This document shows positions 47,096 to 58,239 of a stretch of 64,000 bases of DNA, one piece after another. Origin of the DNA: Girardinichthys multiradiatus (lineage: Eukaryota > Chordata > Actinopteri > Cyprinodontiformes > Goodeidae). Below the pieces are notes generated by a model. It made no database searches. It was given only the letters and a program-made list of their open reading frames with translations, and was not told the origin of the DNA. The first letter of the stretch is position 1. Each line of letters starts with the position of its first letter. The DNA lies in the NCBI RefSeq assembly GCF_021462225.1, contig NC_061795.1, positions 6,293,501 to 6,357,500 on the forward strand, written 5' to 3'. A program made the translations under genes and the position numbers.

Positions 47096-48467
47096 TATAG
47101 TTTTTTGCTGTTTTAGATTCTAGATTATGTTTTACATTATAAATGTTTATTATGTATTGTCACAACTTTAGTGTGTATTTAGTCATTTTACTTTTTTGTT
47201 TATACAATAAACCTACCTTCAGTGTATCCTCGCTGATGTAATTTTCATGGTTGTGTTTTCACAGTTCCTCCTTCTCTATAATTGATTAGTTTCTCTCACT
47301 TATTATTTCTCATTGCTTTATCACTAAGGATTACTTGTCTTTTTCTTGGTTTCTACTTGATTTGATCATTGTGAATATTTCATTGCGCTTATCTTTAGTA
47401 GTAAAATGTCCCTCGCAAGATGGATCAATGGTGTTTACTTTAACCCCCCAATATTACTTAATATTACTTTTTATTTAATTATGAGGTCTATAGAACATGT
47501 AGATCGTGGATTGAAAGTATTGTTTGAAATATACTATTGCCAATTATTGGGTTAAGTTTCACTTTTAATGAGAGCAAGATGATTTCTTTACACTTCAAGA
47601 AAAGTCCTTGGACAATGGCCATTCTGAGCTGAATTAACTTTGTCACTTTGCTGGTCAGCTGAAGGATGATGTTTGGTCTGTTTAATGTGTGAAGAGCAGC
47701 AGTCAGGACACAGAGACCGAGTGTGTTGATTCAGACAGTGAAGGTCCTCAGGCCAGCAGGTTAAAGGGTGACAGACCACACAGAGAGCTGGGTACTTCAT
47801 GACCACACACACACACACACACACATACACTCAGAGAGAGAGAGATGCACACACAGAGACAATGACATAGCAAAGTTCACAAATTTGAAATGTAATTTAA
47901 GTGTCATTAGTGTGTAAAGGGTTCATATGATCTAAAGTATGATATAGATGACATTAACTAATGTGTGACACACTAGCAGAGTGTTTAACACCACATGCAA
48001 ACATGCTGATACCATTAAGATGCATAGTTCTTCTCAAACAAGGATGCTGACAACAGACTGAAAATATATTACCCTTATGGATTAGGATTTGTCTGTGGTT
48101 TCTTATCAGTCCCACACATTGCTATTTAAGATACTTCCATATAAAAAGTGAGACATCCCTTTCCACTGCTGCCACCATGCTCAGGAGAAGACATTTTACA
48201 GAGAAGACTGCATTTTACTAGATTCTAACTAGGTTTAAACTGTAATGCATGTAATTGATTTTGAATCTTTCTATATTATTGGAATTATTTGATAAAATAT
48301 TTCAGGATACATTCGGATGACATTTGTTCTGGATTGGCGCTATATACTGTATATAAGTTAAGATAATGTAATAGACTACAGAAAAAATAAATAGAAATAA
48401 TTATCAGATACAAAAATACATAATGTAAATAGTAACCAATAGTTTAGAAAGCAGGGTCGATGATTTG
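47096..48467. other. Unassigned intergenic sequence
   Basis: AT-rich, no gene recognised. It contains a short (CA)n microsatellite at 47804-47824. Confidence 0.45.
47804..47824. repeat. (CA)n microsatellite
   Basis: About ten CA units, followed by a short GA-rich stretch. Confidence 0.9.
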
Positions 48468-49757
48468 TAGTACTGTGCAAACGTTTTAGGCAGGTGTGAA
48501 AAAATGCTGTAAACAAAGAACACTTTCAGAAATATAAATGATGATTGTTTATTTTTATCAGTTAACAAAATGTTAAGTTAACTGTCATAATGCAGCGTTT
48601 CTTTTAACTCTGAGCAGAACACAACCACAAATTCAGGGTAGCGTTTTAACAGATTTATTTTGTGAAGTGAATGAACAGAGGCAAGACAGAAATCCAGACA
48701 ACGACAGCAAGGGACTGGTTCTTCTCTGGAAAGGAAGGTGACAGGGTTATTGATATCCCAGGAGTATTGGAAGGTGTTTCTTTCTGGAGGATTTATATAG
48801 GGACTTACAGCCAGAATGATAGTGGTTTCGCTGGGGAGGTAAGTCCTTCCTCTGTGAAGGAGGTTGGCAGAATGTGTGCAGTCAGCAGCAGTTTTTTTCC
48901 CTTAGTTCTCTTGTATAGCTCGAGGTCTCAGTTTGAGTATTCCCACGTAGGAGGGTGGACAGGCAGGTGACAGCAGGAGAATGGTTCTCCGTAAAGATCT
49001 TTCCCGAGCCGGGGCCTGAAGCGGAAGAGGCAGGGGGACTCACAGTAGGAGACGAGGAACAAAACTTGAAGCTCACTCGGAACCAGGTCACAGGACCAGG
49101 AGCCGTAAAAAACCAACAGGCAAGGTCTAATGAGAAAAAGACAAAAAAACAAAAAAAACAATGAGACTCAGGTTAAATGTATGCTAAAGCACTGCACACC
49201 ACAGTCAGTTACCACTCAAAATGAAGCGACGGGCGGACGTCTCCCTCCTAGTCTCAGCTCCTTAAGAAGCCCAGTAATTAGGCTCTGATCAGCAACCCCT
49301 GCCAAGGAACGCTCTAGAGCTGAGGGTGAAAAGAAACACACAAACTGCACACCAACACAGAGACCTGACAAGAACAAGACTTACTGGAAGTGATGGTATG
49401 GCCCCCACAGAGCCCTGATCTCAACATCTTGGAGTGTGTCTGGGATTACATGGAGAGACAGAAGGATCTGACAAAGCCTACATCCAGAGAAGATCTGTGG
49501 TTAGTTCTCCAAGATATTTGGAACAACCAATCAACCTTGTTCCTTCAAAAACTGTGCAAGTGGACCTAGAAGAATTGATGCTGTCTTGAGGGCAAGGGGT
49601 GGTCATAGCAAATATGGATTTGATTTAGATTTCTCTTTTGTTCATTCACTGCATTTGGTTGATTGATGAAAATAAATCAACAACACTTCCATTTTTGAAA
49701 GCATTCTTTGTTTACAGCCTTTTTTACACCTGCCTAAAACTTTTTCATAGTACTGTA
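48468..49757 (+). mobile_element. Tc1-like element remnant interrupted by an LTR
   Basis: The left end GTACTGTGCAAACGTTTTAG continues GCAGGTGTGAAAAAATGC. The right end is its complement, CACCTGCCTAAAACTTTTTC ending ATAGTACTG before TA. Between 49390 and 49560 the transposase C-terminus reads EVMVWPPQSPDLNILECVWD, keeping the last catalytic Glu, then KPTSREDLWLVLQDIWNNQ. Most of the transposase is missing. A solo LTR occupies 48583-49370. Confidence 0.75.
48583..49370 (-). mobile_element. Solo LTR inside the Tc1 remnant
   Basis: A 788-bp block starts TGTCATAATGCAGCG and ends GAGACCTGACA, so its ends are TG...CA. The flanking 5-mers are TTAAC and AGAAC, which match at three of five positions and may be a decayed target duplication. 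On the - strand a TATAAATC box lies near 48795 and an AATAAA-like signal near 48658. No internal genes remain. Confidence 0.65.
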
Positions 49758-50983
49758 TATGTCTGAGTTATTGCACAAAATCTTCTTTAGATCTATCAGT
49801 GGGACTAACCACGCCACTGCTTTGTATCTCAGGTCAATATAGCAATATTCTGACTGACCTGAAATCAGGTCTCAAAAGATTCAGGTAGGAATTAATATAA
49901 GAGTTTAAGGTTTTTAACAAGCCCTAGATTAGCAAAACTACTGAACTGTATTCTTGATTGTTAGGAGTTCCTTTGGTTAATGTTTGGATTGATAAAATAA
50001 ACTATCTATCAAATCTGAAAAGGGCACCTTCAGTGACCAATGAGACTTCAGGGGTGGCACCCAGTCTTCACTGTGTGGCTATACAGCAGATTAAAATCAG
50101 ACTCATACAGACATCCTATTAATTTAGTGCTTGGGAAATGTCATGTGTGACATTGGGTGTGTGAGTGTGAATACATGAAGGTTCATATATTTCAGTTAAG
50201 ACTTGAGGCCTCTGTGCATGATACAGGTTGCTATGCTTTTGACACAGCCTATATGTGCAAAACCAATAGCACAATGCATGCTGTTTGGATGTTATGTGCT
50301 TTATCAGTATTGTTCAGTCCTCCCTTTAAATGTGGCTGTGTGTACACCTGTTGGTCCTTGTAGGAAACACCCAAATCAACTGGTGACAGTCACAACTTGT
50401 CCTGAAATGCTTGGGGTTTTGTTGCATCTGGGATATGCAGACTTTTTTAAACCGTTTGGTTTGTTTGAAAACAATAAACTGTTTATGAAGTTCCCAGTTG
50501 GCTTTTTTGAAATAAAACTTGGAAGCAGTTTGGTATCTTAAAGCTCTTGTCTATACTTACAGGAGTGGGGTTCAGTTTTCAATCTTCAGCATCACACAAG
50601 GGCCTGCAATGGTGGTTTTATTTTATTTGAACAAATTTAACAATTTACAATTTAATTAAAATGCTAGAATATGCTAATGTAATTTTTTTACACTAAATGT
50701 ATTATCTGTGTAAAATAGTTAAGGCAGAAAAGAGAAGAGAGAAAAGTAAGGGGCTTTTTTGCTGTGAAATATATCTTGACAAAGCAACTATATACTTTGT
50801 TTGGCTTTTAGCAACTTCTAATAATTATAATTACTGTTTAATAATTATCAACAAAATTATAAATAAAGTTACAATTTTAAATTATGAGTCAGACTAAAAA
50901 ATCAGTGCCAATCAGACCTCAGTTGGGTAACAGTGGTTGGTTTAACTATCAGCAATTATGAATGATTCTAATCAACAACTACA
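49758..50983. other. Unassigned intergenic sequence
   Basis: No gene recognised. 50157-50541 has open frames with no known motif and ordinary AT-rich composition. Confidence 0.4.
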
Positions 50984-51600
50984 ACTGCAAGCAGTTATGA
51001 TCGGGTTCCAAGCCCCTCCCAGCAACTCCGCCCCCTGCCCCGCCCATTCCACACTACCACGTCACATGACCACATTTTCCAAAGGATCAGGTCAGATCTT
51101 GGTTGCAGAAGCACTCAGACCTCACAGGCTTAGCGGCACGCAGCACAGATGCACTATACCCAGCGGCAAGCACAGCACAAACCGCGTCCTGTCTGAAAGG
51201 CCCTTTAGGGATATTAGCAGCTATGGAGGAAGAAGGGTTCTGATACTTGTGTCAGAAAAAAGCAAAAATAAAACAGAGAGGTTACTACTGTTATTGAACC
51301 CTGGAGTCGAGAATGGTTAAGCTTAACTCTCTTAACTTTTCCCATTCATTTCCTATGGTAGTTCTTAACACTACGGATGCAATACACCTTTTGCCCACTA
51401 GCGTAATTCTGGGGGCGCTCTTTCTTCCGTTTCTAAACGGAAAGCAGTCGGCGAGTTTACAAGTGTGTATGCAGTTTATTGACGTTCCTGTAGTAGATCA
51501 TTTATATATTTTAAAACCATATTATACATTACAAATGTTGGTATTTTTTCACTGTTTACAATGAAAAGGAAGCTGATCTTCCCTTGGAAAATTCAAGTCA
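50984..51600 (+). repeat. Dispersed repeat unit starting with a hairpin
   Basis: AACTGCAAGCAGTT at 50983-50996 begins the block, followed by ATGATCGGGTTCCAAGCCCC. The start is like the unit at 55925 (GCTGCAAGCAGC). 51352-51450 contains a segment repeated at 52470-52585 (AATACACCTTTTGCCCACTA ... GGGGGCGCT). Confidence 0.5.
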
Positions 51601-51630
51601 GTTTCGGGAGAAAGGTTTGCACTGCAGTAT

Positions 51631-51987
51631 TTGGAGCCCAGTTGTTGTCCTGTCCCTCTAGACTGGAATAAGCATAGGTCACAGAAAATCCCAGACCTTC
51701 ACCACTCTGAGCAAACCCTCAAAAGAACAAAGAACTGTTTGGCTTGTGGCCAGCCAAAGTCATGTTTCCTGGGGGATGGATCCAGTATTCATTTTTTTTT
51801 TTATCAATTAGGAGACGTGAAATACTTTTACTGTTCCACTAAAGTCTATCAGACCTATGCAGCAGAGAGCCTGGCAAATCCAAGAATGCCATTTGTTGAT
51901 TTTGCCTGCACTCCTATTTTCAGGAGAGAGCTTGAATTTCTATATAGAAAATTGTTATTACCTTTTACTATGAAAAAAGCATTTTAA
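51631..51987 (+). CDS. Unrecognised Cys-containing ORF, possibly element-derived
   Basis: A frame of 118 codons includes KRTKNCLACGQPKSCFLGDG, then HFFFYQLGDVKYFYCSTKVY and AESLANPRMPFVDFACTPIF. Spaced Cys pairs (CLACG, FYCS) suggest a zinc-binding fold. There is no ATG at the beginning, and a run of T codes for FFF. I do not recognise the family. It lies within repeats, so it may be the remnant of a mobile-element protein rather than a host gene. No splice structure was evident. Confidence 0.3.
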   Translation: MEPSCCPVPLDWNKHRSQKIPDLHHSEQTLKRTKNCLACGQPKSCFLGDGSSIHFFFYQLGDVKYFYCSTKVYQTYAAESLANPRMPFVDFACTPIFRRELEFLYRKLLLPFTMKKAF

Positions 51988-52421
51988 AACATGCAGTACA
52001 AGTTGCTGTGATTTGTATTTCTTGCTGTGACCTTTTAAATAAACATAATTGAACTGAAACCAAACTATTTTCTTATAGCTGTTTTCTCATTTAAGTAAAA
52101 TATTGTGCATATGTATATGATTCGTCAAAGGATTTATTCGTAATGCTTTATATAATACAAACTTTAATTTGGTTTTTTGACTTAGCACTAATTCACAACA
52201 AAGGTACATTATAAAAAAAATAGGGCCATTAGATATCCTGTCCAAATTCAATTTGTTGTAATCCAAACATGCCATAACAGATAGAATCTGATTTGATTCT
52301 AATTCAATACAAAAACTTTCAAAACATTGGATCAAAGAGTAAGTATTTATTTAATGATATTCTTTCAATTTCTATCTAAAAATAAGACATATTTATTGTA
52401 TAAAAACTACGTTTCAGTTCC

Positions 52422-52475
52422 TGCCATGACCGGGATTCGAACCCGCGTCAGACAGCGGGCACAGTTTTCATGGCA
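52422..52475 (-). ncRNA. tRNA-like, D-arm-less fold (pseudo-tRNA)
   Basis: On the - strand TGCCATGA pairs perfectly with TCATGGCA 54 nt later. The 3' half contains GCGGGTTCGAATCCCGG, a canonical T-arm and B box. At 54 nt it lacks a D arm, and no A box is seen. It is most likely a tRNA-derived or repeat-associated hairpin, not a working tRNA. Confidence 0.4.
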
Positions 52476-52621
52476 ATCAGTTCTGAACACTACGAATGTA
52501 ATACACCTTTTGGCCACTAGGGTAACCCTGGGGGCGCTGTTTCTTCCGCGAGCGGCAGATACGATAGCGAGCTTTCTGCAGAATCCATATTTCATCAAAC
52601 AATTACCAGGGCTGCTTCATT

Positions 52622-53480
52622 AAAAATGTCCAAAATATTCTCAGTTAACTCTGTTTATATCTGCAATAACATGCATTGTTTATAATGTCCCGAGATGTAA
52701 TGGGTTTAAAAAAAAAATGTGTTTGATTAACAGGCAGCATTGCGTCTGATACTTGTGTGAGAAAAAAAACACCAATAAAAGGATGGATACACCTGTCATA
52801 ACAGGGGGAAATGTTGACACATGTACTGAGTTCATTATTCCCTATGACAGTACTTTGACAGTACAAAAGTTTGTTTGTTATTTGTCATACAAATTACCAA
52901 AATATCCTCATTTAAACCTGTGTATATCTACGATAATATATATTGTTAATAATGTCCCTAAATGTAATAGTCCTTGATCAAAAAGTGAAAAGGCTTTGTT
53001 TATACATTAACAACCTATAATGAACCAAATTTAAATATTTATTAAAAATCAAAATTTCATCACAAAATTCCCAAAATATTCTTAGATCTCCGAGACTATA
53101 GAAGAAACAATATAACTATTTATTCAAGTGCCTAAATTAATTATCTTTTATACCAAAAATAATTGACTGTCATGTCCGTAGTAGTTAGCCAAATTGTTTA
53201 ATTTATATAAAATATATGGTATTTCATAAAATTCCCTAAATATTCTCAGAAAACCACATCTATATGTGGAATGATATTGTTTGTCATGTCTCTAATTTTA
53301 ATGATTGTTTTAAAAGAAAATGTTAACTATAATTTCAATGATATTAGTAATACTGACCAAAATTGAAAAATTCACATAAAATCCATCCTGTCAGAAAAAT
53401 CTCAACATATTCACCAAGAACCTCGTTCATATGTAGAATAGGCCTGATTTTCTTCAGCCACCACACTTTAATGGGTTCAT
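52622..53480 (+). repeat. Degenerate tandem repeats, ~155-265 bp spacing
   Basis: Five blocks share a core like CCAAAATATTCTCAG followed by TATATNTGNAATNATATTG and ATGTCCCTAAATNTAATG. Cores begin near 52622, 52887, 53057, 53222 and 53377. Similarity decays to the right. No coding potential. Confidence 0.6.
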
Positions 53481-53499
53481 CAAAATTAATTTATAACCA

Positions 53500-55917
53500 C
53501 CATTGTTGATTAGCATATATCTTTATGAATTAATTGTGCACAAGTGGGCAGTCCAAACTGAACAATGTTTATAGGGAATTATAGGCATTGTCTACTTAAG
53601 TAGTGTGCAAAATTACATGGCATTTGGCCCAACAGAACCTGAGATACATCTGCTAGCTTTATTACCAAACTTTGTACACTGTAGTGACGCGCTTTGGGAT
53701 AGAGCTTCAGCTAGAATAGGTACTTTTCAGGATTATGCACAGAACATATCCTAAAGGTTTGGGCTCTCTAGGTACCACGAGTGATTTTTGGAGAAGTTCT
53801 TGATTGAGCTCAAAATGTCGGAGGACTTGTGGAAAATAGATTTTGCCTTTGTCGCAACGTAGCAAAAAATGTAGTTAGGCAGAAGTGGGCGTGGTCAATT
53901 ACAAAGTGATGAAGAATCATCCAATGAACACGGTAATATAAATCTTTGGAGTGTAGGACTTCCACACATTGCCACTAGGAGGGACTGTGAGCGACATGTC
54001 ATATGATCTTCGCTCATGCACAGTTTTGGTCTGGCGAGAAGCATTCAAAATTTGGAGTAAATCGGACCTTCCTAGTGGAACCTATACTCATTTGTCTCTT
54101 AGTGGGCGGGGCTAAAGTGATGTCATCTATTGACTGTCAACATGTCCATTATTAACTCATGATCACGTATACAACATTTCAAGTGGATCCGATTATGTAT
54201 GATGGAGATATAGCCCTCGAAATGTCCTAGGGGGAGCTACTGATCTAAATTTCAATGTAATCCAATAGAGCTGTTTGGGGGCTGACAAAGATCAACCATA
54301 TTCACTTTAGAGTGAATCGGACCATTCATGTGTAATTTAGAGCCAAACGTATGGCCGTGGCGTGACATCAGAATTCGCTATGACGCATAGCCACACCCTC
54401 CAGCCAAACCAGTCAGTACTAGACACAAACTTAGACGATCATGTTATCTGTCAATGGGACAGTTTCATGTTGATTAGTTGGAGGGGATCAAACATGTACC
54501 ACACAAAGTGAAACATTACACTTCCTGTTCTCAGGGGGCGGGGCTTCGATGATGTCAGCATCTGATCAGTGAATATTGTTCAAGGCCAGAGGCAGATCAA
54601 TCTCAGAAGGTTTCAGGTCTCTGTGACTTTCCGTGTAGGAGCCATATTAATTTAGTCTTTTATGGCGAGAAGTCATATTTTAAGCCGTGGCCACGCCCAC
54701 ATGCTTTCATGTATGCAAAAGCTTTTGATACATTTTGATACCCAATGCCTTAAGAGTATACTAAGATTTTCAAGGCTCTAAGTCAAAAGCTATAGGAGGA
54801 GTTTGCTCAGATACATGGGCTAGAAACAGAAAAAATGGGGTCAAAATGGCAACTTCAATCCAAAATGGCCGACTTCCTGTCGGGTTTTGACCAATGTTCC
54901 AAGAGACTTTTTGGTAGGTCCTGACAAGTTACATATGTGTACCAAATTTCACATTCCTCATTCAAAGCATGGCTTGGGGCCGATTTTTTAAAAGTTTCTA
55001 GGGGGCGCTGTGGACGAACTAGGTCACGCCCACCAAATATGTCATCAGATCTCTGTTGGGGACTGGACTAGCATCAATCACATTGAATTTGGTGCAGATC
55101 AGATGATGTATCTGGAAATGAAAGCCAAACGTATGGCCATGGCGTGACGTCAAACTTCGCCGTGCCACCACGACCACGCTCTTTTATGAAAAGTTACTGT
55201 GCTTCAAACGAAGTTAGACCCACTTGTTATCTGTCTTCTGACACACTTTCAAGTTGGTTGGGTCAAGAGGGTCAAAGAGGCACCTTTCCAAGTGAAAAAA
55301 GTCACTTCCTGTTCTCAGGGGTCGTGGCTTTGATGATGTCGGCATATGACACCATAGGATCATCGGGAACCCGAAGGTCCTCCTTCATGCCAACTTTGGT
55401 GTGATTTGGCATTTTTTTGGGAAAGTTATTGCATCTTTTTACTTTGGGCATGAACGCCAAGTTCATGTCCCGGCCACGCCCCTTAAACATGGCCGAAAAC
55501 TCACGAATTTGTTAAATGTTAATCCCCCATGCATTAATTGCATAATGTTCAAATTTCAAGGCGATAGCTCAAAATCCCTAGGAAGAGTTTGTTAAAGCTC
55601 GAGGTGAGTAAAATTGAATTGGCATTTGACCCAAAATGGCTGACTTTCTGTACATTTTAGGGCATACCCTCAAGAGACATTTTTTCTTGGTTTGAGGAGT
55701 TCTACCAATGTGCCAAATTTCAGATCTGTACGACTTGCGGTTCGGCCTATCTCACATTTGGGGGCGTGGCTAAGAAGTTTGGTCACACCCACTGACAATG
55801 ACATTAAGGAACAAGAATTTCACGCGGGGGACAATTTTGGGTAAAATCTTGTGAGTTTTCGTGCATGGCAAAGTCCCCAAATTGCCCCGCAAAGAGGCAA
55901 CGGAAGAAAGAAAGAAT
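53500..55917 (+). repeat. Large dispersed repeat unit with internal 780-bp duplication
   Basis: AGCCAAACGTATGGCC occurs at 54341 and 55123, CACTTCCTGTTCTCAGGGG at 54519 and 55303, and CAAAATGGC at 54861 and 55632. The three pairs are 771-784 bp apart, so the interior is two diverged tandem units. 53961-54130 is repeated at 56035-56180 in the next unit, about 2074 bp away. The content is of the common teleost type with GGGCGGGGCT and GGGGGCGCTG blocks. No protein domain is seen. Confidence 0.65.
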
Positions 55918-56352
55918 AATTAAAGCTGCAAGCAGCATCGAAGGCCCTCGCACCTCTGCGCAACTCGGCCTGTGCAGCGACCGCGGGAGCCTGGCATCGC
56001 CAGCTGCGCATGACCAACGAGGCTGCCATTATGTTCCACACATTGCCACTAGGAGGGACTCTGAGCGACATGTCATATGATCTACGGTCATGCAGAGTTC
56101 TCATCTGGCGAGAAGCATTTAAAATTTGGGGGAAATCCGACCTTCCAGATGGAAGCTGCACTGAGTTTTTTATTAGTGGGTGGAGCTGAAATGATATCAT
56201 GAACTGACTGTGTCAACATGTTCAGCATTGATCAGTCATGATGTATACTGACAAAGATCAACCATATTCAATTTGAAGTGAATCGGACCTTCCATATGGA
56301 AGCTACACTCATTTATTTATTAGTGGGCGGGGCTAAAGTGATGTCATCTTTT
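55918..56352 (+). repeat. Start of the next repeat unit, truncated by a gypsy element
   Basis: TTAAAGCTGCAAGCAGCATC opens the unit with a 5-bp hairpin. It copies 53961-54130 with the same order of blocks and stops at AAGTGATGTCATCT, where gypsy coding sequence begins. Confidence 0.65.
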
Positions 56353-56956
56353 TCCCTCTCAGGAACAGGAGATCTCGGTACCCTCAGTTCAGCATCATCT
56401 TAGGCGCTGTAGGAGGTTTTGGAGGCAGACAAGGGAGGCTCTTGGGAGGTCGTTGGAACAGAATAAGAGACTAGCAGATCGTCATTGGACTCCAACTCCT
56501 CAATTCAGGGTGGGTCAGAAGGTATGGTTATCCACCCATGATATACACCTGAAAGATTTTTCCAAGAAGTTGGCTCTTCGATTCAGTGGACCTTTTCCTA
56601 TCACTAAAATCATAAACCCTTCTGCTGTCAGGCTGCAACTCCCCAGAGCTATGCACATCCATCCTACGTTCCATGTCTCTCAAATTAAACCTGTCATTCA
56701 GAGCACTTTAAACCCCAGCAACCATGACCCAACACCTCCTCGGTTGGTAGATGATCAGCCGGTGTACACCGTGAGACGGATCCTTAATGTCCGTAGGAGA
56801 GGTCGTGGACACCAGTTCCTGGTCGATTGGGAGGGCTACGGACCTGAGGAAAGAGCATGGATTCCCAGATCTTTTATATTGGACCCCAGTCTCATTACGG
56901 ACTTCTACAAGGCTCATCCGGAGAAGCGTTCTGGTTCGCCTTGGGGCGACACTTGA
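56353..56956 (+). pseudogene. Ty3/gypsy integrase C-terminus with chromodomain (5'-truncated)
   Basis: The last ~200 codons of a gypsy pol are open. [20 protein letters not shown] leads into the GPY/F region ([48 protein letters not shown]). The chromodomain follows ([38 protein letters not shown]), ending GSPWGDT. In chromoviruses this tail steers the integrase to modified histones. Everything upstream (gag, protease, RT, RNase H, integrase core) is missing. A GAGGGGGAGG polypurine tract and an LTR follow, so this is the 3' end of a retrotransposon. Confidence 0.88.
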
Positions 56957-56967
56957 GGGGGAGGTAC

Positions 56968-57649
56968 TGTTAGGATTGTGTTCTGTTTGGTGGATCTGTT
57001 TGTGTTCACTTACCTTCCAGAGTCAGAGTGGCATGGGTGGAGTTTTCCAATCTACGCACCTGTCCTGGATTCTGCTGATGAGAGCAGTTGGCATTTAAGC
57101 TCCTGGAAGTGATCCATTCCTCGCCGGATTATTCAGTGGCACTGGTACTGAGTGAGACAGCCAATAATTTATCTTTGAGACCTTGAGTAACCTGGTGATT
57201 TTTATGTTTTCTAAGGACACTTATTGGAGTGTGGAACTCGCCTTTTGCCGGAGCTTAAGGACTCGTGTATTTGGATTCCTCTCCTGGAAACTCTCACCTG
57301 GAAACCAACCATCCCCCGTCCTGCCACTCTCTCTCTCTCTCTCTCTCTCTCCCTTGGACCTGGAACACAAATGGACACCGAAACCTGGAACACTTACCTC
57401 CTGGATTTCCCTTGCTTCCTCCTCCGAGCTGACCTCCCTCCCAAGAGCCTGTAAGAAAGAAAGGAACAATCTCCTAATTATACTTACCATTACTCCTGTG
57501 GATTACCAGCCAACTTCTTCGTATTCCTTTGCAGGACGAACCCACCGCTTTGCATTCACTGTAAATAAACATCATTTAACTTTTCATCTTGTCTCTGTGT
57601 CATTATGTTTTTGCCTGAACTTGGGTACTCTTCTTGTTAAACCCCAACA
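56968..57649 (+). mobile_element. 3' LTR of the chromodomain gypsy element
   Basis: It starts TGTTAGGATTG right after the polypurine tract and ends CCCCAACA, giving TG...CA ends over 682 bp. An AATAAA signal lies at 57564-57569, and a (CT)n run at 57326-57352. No second LTR is present in the window. Confidence 0.8.
57326..57352. repeat. (CT)n tract inside the LTR
   Basis: About 13 CT units within the gypsy LTR. Confidence 0.9.
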
Positions 57650-58237
57650 TCCTGAGGTTATTGCCTACTGTAAAAGGTTTCAGTCTGTTAGAACTATATT
57701 TTCAAATATTATACAATGTTTTCAGATTACATGTGGTCTATGTTTGTTAGTGTAATGTATTTATCAGTATGAAAAAGCTCAGAAAGCTCACAAGAAATGT
57801 CAATGGGTGCCCATGAGTTATTTTGACTCATTGAAAGAGTCTGGTTCTTACAGCTTCTTCTTCTCTTTCATCATTAGGACCCCACTCTCTCTCTGGCTCA
57901 CACCCTTCCACAGATAAAAATCTCTGTCTGTTTCTGTTGTGCTTGAGCATTTAGAGGCACCATTATGTATGCTGTAGAGTCCACACTGAAAAAATCACTG
58001 TAAGCATTTGGGATAAGTTACTATTGTGGAAAAATATAGCTAAGGATACTGTTAAGAGAACTAACAAATGCCTGGGCACCCTATGACTTATGCCTTCAAG
58101 TCTGTAACGAGGAAAAACCCAATGCAAACTTAACTTTGCATAAAGTAGCCCCAGGGTTCATTGAGGCGATGCAATCCTTGGAGTCGTGGGAGACGATTAG
58201 CTTTGCCTGCTGATTTACCTGTGTGTATGTGTCCATA
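57650..58237. other. Unassigned spacer
   Basis: 588 bp between the gypsy LTR and the first Tc1 element of the cluster, with no recognised gene. Confidence 0.45.
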
Positions 58238-58239
58238 TA

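Noticed and set aside
47804..47824. CRISPR-like or regulatory array
   Set aside because: It is a simple (CA)n microsatellite with no spacers.
52422..52475. Working tRNA gene
   Set aside because: It has no D arm or A box and is only 54 nt long, so only a tRNA-like call is kept.
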